The notes under the pieces: model-generated | Database searches by the model: none | Seen by the model: the letters and a program-made list of their open reading frames with translations, nothing else | What the model was told of the DNA's origin: nothing | Part shown: piece after piece, positions 61,277-64,000 of the stretch | Position numbering within the stretch: the stretch's first letter is position 1 | Layout of the letters: each line of letters begins with the position of its first letter | NCBI GenBank assembly: GCA_036946405.1 | Contig: JAQIJC010000001.1 | Location: forward strand, 305,501 to 369,500 | DNA length: 64,000 nt | Direction: 5' to 3' | Origin: Sphingomonas phyllosphaerae | Lineage (GTDB): Bacteria; Pseudomonadota; Alphaproteobacteria; Sphingomonadales; Sphingomonadaceae | Position numbers and translations under genes: made by a program

Positions 61277-62953
61277 ATGTTCAAAGGTGCCATCGGACGG
61301 GTTGTGCGACGCGCACTGGCGACTCTGGTGGTGGCCACAGTCAGTCCTCAAGCCTTGGCGTCGCCACCGGCGAACATCTGCTTCGCCGTTACTCCTGCTG
61401 GTACAGGTGATCGATCACCTTCCGTGATGGACTGCGCCGGAGTTCCCTCTGGATATGACGGGGGGACATTGTGGCTGCGTTTGCCAACGGGCAGCTGGCC
61501 CGACCCTACGGCCGTCCTCGTACACACGACCCGTTTCGACCGTCTGAAGGTGATCTTCGCGTTCGCCGATGGATCAGATGAAACCCAGGAAGTGCGACGG
61601 GGAGCATTCGCGCATCATTGGCGGATTGGCGGCCAAATCGAGTTTCAGCCGCGTCGGCACATAGTGCCTATGACGAGTGTCTGGCTGAAGATTGACCGCC
61701 TTCAGAGCTACGGCTTGCTCAGGGTTCGCCTCGTTACGGCCGATGTGACTCCACGCCAATTCGAGCTGTGCGCTGCCCTGATTGGCGCGGCGATAGCCCT
61801 GTTGGCAGTCACCGCCCTTTACAATTTCGCTCTCGCCGTTGCGGTCCGCCGGCGGCTCTTTCTGTGGCATGGACTATGGGCGACCATGATGGTCTGTTGG
61901 GGGATCGTCTGGTCGCAGGGTGCGCTTTTCCTCCTCCCACAACTCGCCGGCACTTCATCCAGCCAGCTTGCAACCGTCCTTTCCTGCCTTGCAATCCTTT
62001 TCGCGAACCTCAGTGCGACCAGTGTCTTGAAGAACGTGTTGCCACGCCGGATACGGCACGCAATCTCCTATGCCGCCGTTGCTGTCGTCATTCTTGGTGT
62101 GTGGTCGGCTCTGCCGAGCGCAGATCTAGCCATGATTGGTACTGGGCTTGCGATTCTCACGCTATCGATCCTGGCGACGATCGGATCGGGGCTCGTCGTT
62201 GGCTACCGGCGGGGCGAACGGGACGCACGTGATCTCCTCGTAGCGTGGGCTGTCCCTATGCTGATGCTGGCGGCAACGCAGGTCTTCGACTTTAGTACGA
62301 GCCTCTTTGGTGGCGGTGCCCAGATCGCGGTGCTGTTCGCATCGGCTTTCCAGGCGATCTGTCTTTCTGCGCTGACGACGCGTCGCCTGGGCGTGTTGCG
62401 GATCGAACGGGATGCCGCGATCGCCTCAGAGATGATTCTGGCGGAAGTGGCGGATCGTGACGCCCTGACTGGCCTCCTCAACAGGCGGGGTTTCGTGCGT
62501 CGCTGCGAGCAGGCGTTCGGCCAATTACATCGAACGCCATTTGGTTTGCTGCTGATCGATGTCGATAGGTTCAAGAGCATCAACGATCAGTTCGGCCATG
62601 AGGTAGGCGACGCCGTACTGGTTAGAATGAGTATGCGCCTCCGCGCGTTGGAAGATCGCTACACCTGTTTAGCCGGCCGACTTGGCGGCGAGGAGTTTCT
62701 GATCGGCATCAGCGGCATTCCTGCCCACGCTCTTGAACGGTTCGCTGATCACGTGCGCACAGAAATCGGAACCAGCGATGACGGTATTCACCCGGAGGTG
62801 ACCGTGAGCATCGGTGTGGCTCATGGCACTGCCAGCGGACCCTTCGCTGCCCTGTATGGCGACGCCGATCGTGCGCTGTACAGGGCCAAGGCGGGCGGAC
62901 GAAATCGCGTTGCGTTCAATTTCACCGGGTTTGATGAAGCTCCCGCCTGTTGA
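61277..62953 (+). CDS. Diguanylate cyclase with 7TMR-DISM type sensor
   Basis: A 558-aa membrane protein. A signal sequence (RRALATLVVATVSPQALAS) and an extracytoplasmic beta domain are followed by about seven membrane helices (residues ~165-365) and a GGDEF domain (DALTGLLNRRGFVRR, LLIDVDRFKSINDQFGHEVG). The active-site loop is GGEEF near residue 470, expected to be catalytically competent for cyclic-di-GMP synthesis. The product-inhibition site (RxxD, five residues before GGEEF) reads RYTC, so feedback control is probably lost. The ATG at 61277 fits the signal peptide; its ribosome site is weak. Confidence 0.88.
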   Translation: MFKGAIGRVVRRALATLVVATVSPQALASPPANICFAVTPAGTGDRSPSVMDCAGVPSGYDGGTLWLRLPTGSWPDPTAVLVHTTRFDRLKVIFAFADGSDETQEVRRGAFAHHWRIGGQIEFQPRRHIVPMTSVWLKIDRLQSYGLLRVRLVTADVTPRQFELCAALIGAAIALLAVTALYNFALAVAVRRRLFLWHGLWATMMVCWGIVWSQGALFLLPQLAGTSSSQLATVLSCLAILFANLSATSVLKNVLPRRIRHAISYAAVAVVILGVWSALPSADLAMIGTGLAILTLSILATIGSGLVVGYRRGERDARDLLVAWAVPMLMLAATQVFDFSTSLFGGGAQIAVLFASAFQAICLSALTTRRLGVLRIERDAAIASEMILAEVADRDALTGLLNRRGFVRRCEQAFGQLHRTPFGLLLIDVDRFKSINDQFGHEVGDAVLVRMSMRLRALEDRYTCLAGRLGGEEFLIGISGIPAHALERFADHVRTEIGTSDDGIHPEVTVSIGVAHGTASGPFAALYGDADRALYRAKAGGRNRVAFNFTGFDEAPAC

Positions 62954-63150
62954 AAGGCGAAGGCCATATGACAAGGGCGACCCACAACCAGACAGGAGCG
63001 ACCGAATTCCTGCTACGGCAGACCTGCCGCTCATTCCATTCAGCAAGAGCGCCGCTGAATGTCGCGCCGTCCATGCTCTACTGACGCGCGAACGATGTTG
63101 ACGATGTGTCGCCGCGTTCACTCGCATTCAGGCGGCATGAAATTCCACCT

Positions 63151-63587
63151 TTAACGCATGTACCGATGGCTTAGGAAATCGAACGCCGGAAGCGCCTCGG
63201 TGCGGCGATAGTCGAACCACGCCGCGTTCTCCCAGTTAGAGCCTTTGCCCCACCGTGTGCCGCAGCGGGTCGATACCCAGTTCGGCTCCCAATAGACCAC
63301 GCCCACGCCGCCGCCGTCCACCACGGTGTGCGTCAGGTCGATCAGGTATCGACGCTGCCCGTCCGGTGTCGCCGGATAGCCGGCGACCAACGTGTCGGGG
63401 CCGAGTAGATTGGGCGAGGCGTCGGCATTCTCGTTGGTGAACGGATAGGCGGTCTCCACCACGATCACGTCCTTGCCAAAGCGGCGGCGCACCCGCGCGA
63501 TCGTCGCGCCCAGCTGCTTCATGGAGCGGGTCGACCACTTCTTGTAATAACTGATGCCGATCACGTCGAAGTCGGTGATGCCCGCCC
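63151..63587 (-). pseudogene. GH53 endo-beta-1,4-galactanase, C-terminal remnant
   Basis: About 145 codons of the end of a GH53 enzyme: DFDVIGISYYKKWSTRSM, VIVVETAYPFTNENA (nucleophile Glu), GVGVVYWEPNWVSTR and the end FDYRRTEALPAFDFLSHRYM. The N-terminal two thirds, including the acid/base Glu, are missing because an IS6-type element begins at 63588. GH53 enzymes cut beta-1,4-galactan or arabinogalactan, a plant-glycan function in line with the mannan locus. Confidence 0.85.
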
Positions 63588-64000
63588 GGTGCTGTCAGTC
63601 TAATGCGAACCGGTCTCTACACGATGCATTTAGGTCTTTGACGGCGACGTTCAGCTGACGAGCGCCTGCCACTCCGCCAGTGCGGCAGAGCGTCGTTCCC
63701 GGTAGGTCTGTCGATCGATGAGGTGGCGTTCCAGGCTGAAGTGGTTGTGGACGTTGGCATGAACCGAGGCGAACTTTTGCAGCGTCTTCATCTGCCGGAA
63801 CCGCTGCATCGCCCGCTCCCGTCGTCGGAACGGCAGGTGGCTGTTTTCCACCCGGTTGTTCGCCCAGCGACCGACCTCCTGCTTCTCGGCATTGCCAAGG
63901 TCGTTCATGGCGGCACGGTAGCTGCGCAGACCATCGGTCGTGATCACCTCGGGTGAGCCGTGGCGCTTCAGCGCCTTCTTCATGAACGCAAGCGCAGCCG
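63588..64000 (-). mobile_element. IS6-family insertion sequence, cut by window end
   Basis: The left border starts with GGTGCTGTCAGTCTAATGCG, fitting the GG...CTGT ends of IS6 elements, and directly abuts the broken GH53 gene. The transposase gene lies inside and continues past position 64000. About 60 bp separate the border from the transposase stop. Confidence 0.8.
63651..64000 (-). CDS. IS6-family transposase, C-terminal part
   Basis: The visible 116 codons hold the DDE-type core: KRHGSPEVITTDGLRSYRAA (second Asp), VGRWANNRVENSHLPFRRRE (catalytic Glu) and the IS6-typical MQRFRQMKTLQKFASVHANV. They end AALAEWQALVS. The start is outside the window. No stop or frameshift was seen in this part. 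Confidence 0.9.
   Translation of the reverse strand, partial: AALAFMKKALKRHGSPEVITTDGLRSYRAAMNDLGNAEKQEVGRWANNRVENSHLPFRRRERAMQRFRQMKTLQKFASVHANVHNHFSLERHLIDRQTYRERRSAALAEWQALVS

Overview
The window looks like chromosomal DNA of a sphingomonad (Alphaproteobacteria, Sphingomonas or a close relative). This is inferred from the high GC content, the codon use, the make-up of the exopolysaccharide genes, a TonB receptor / flavin-halogenase / cupin cluster, a PEP-CTERM protein, a MucR-type regulator and a 44-codon Arg/Ala-rich gene of a kind common in that family. No rRNA genes and no CRISPR arrays were seen. One tRNA gene (tRNA-Thr, GGT) is present.

Layout, left to right. (1) 1-14.4 kb: the right end of an exopolysaccharide (EPS) locus. 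It holds the 3' end of a Wza-type export protein, an outer-membrane barrel protein, a tyrosine autokinase / chain-length regulator, a Wzx-like flippase, a family 2 glycosyltransferase, an aldo/keto reductase, a GMC oxidoreductase and a PEP-CTERM phytase-like esterase. An opposite-strand pair follows (FrhB-like iron-sulfur protein and polysaccharide pyruvyl transferase), then a small membrane protein and UDP-glucose 6-dehydrogenase. Several stop/start codons overlap, so the first part is probably one operon. (2) 14.5-29.1 kb: mostly core genes: an M28 peptidase, pepN, a small operon with a MbcA/ParS-type antitoxin domain, a GH43-like hydrolase, a LysE exporter, ppc, an EF-hand lipoprotein, an HNH endonuclease, pepP and tRNA-Thr. 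Several mirrored palindromic repeats lie between them. (3) 29.8-45.9 kb: a carbohydrate utilisation locus that looks built for mannan. It holds a GH92 alpha-mannosidase, GH5 and GH26 beta-mannanases, a ROK regulator, a large TonB-dependent receptor, three consecutive flavin-halogenase-like genes (the middle one has lost the signature residues) and a cupin_8 protein. An IS30 remnant lies inside it.

(4) 46.3-64 kb: an accessory region with looser packing, lower apparent GC, and several orphan or broken genes. It holds an orphan chemoreceptor, two DNA-binding-like proteins, an unrecognised 265-aa protein, a DUF2235-LysM protein, a lone receiver protein, a RecB-like nuclease with an Fe-S type cysteine pattern plus an RNase H-like domain, and a nest of IS3 elements carrying a 51-bp tandem duplication. 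These are followed by a frameshifted DUF4174 gene, a MucR homologue without zinc-finger cysteines, a threonine aldolase, an unknown membrane protein and a diguanylate cyclase. Last come a GH53 galactanase remnant and an IS6-family transposase cut by the window edge.

Best candidates for unusual biology: the triple halogenase-like array tied to a mannan TonB locus, the four-gene antitoxin-domain mini-operon without a recognisable toxin, the FrhB / pyruvyl transferase pair beside the EPS operon, and the accessory block around the RecB-like nuclease. No single undescribed system is proved by sequence alone. All functions are assigned by reading motifs, without database searches.
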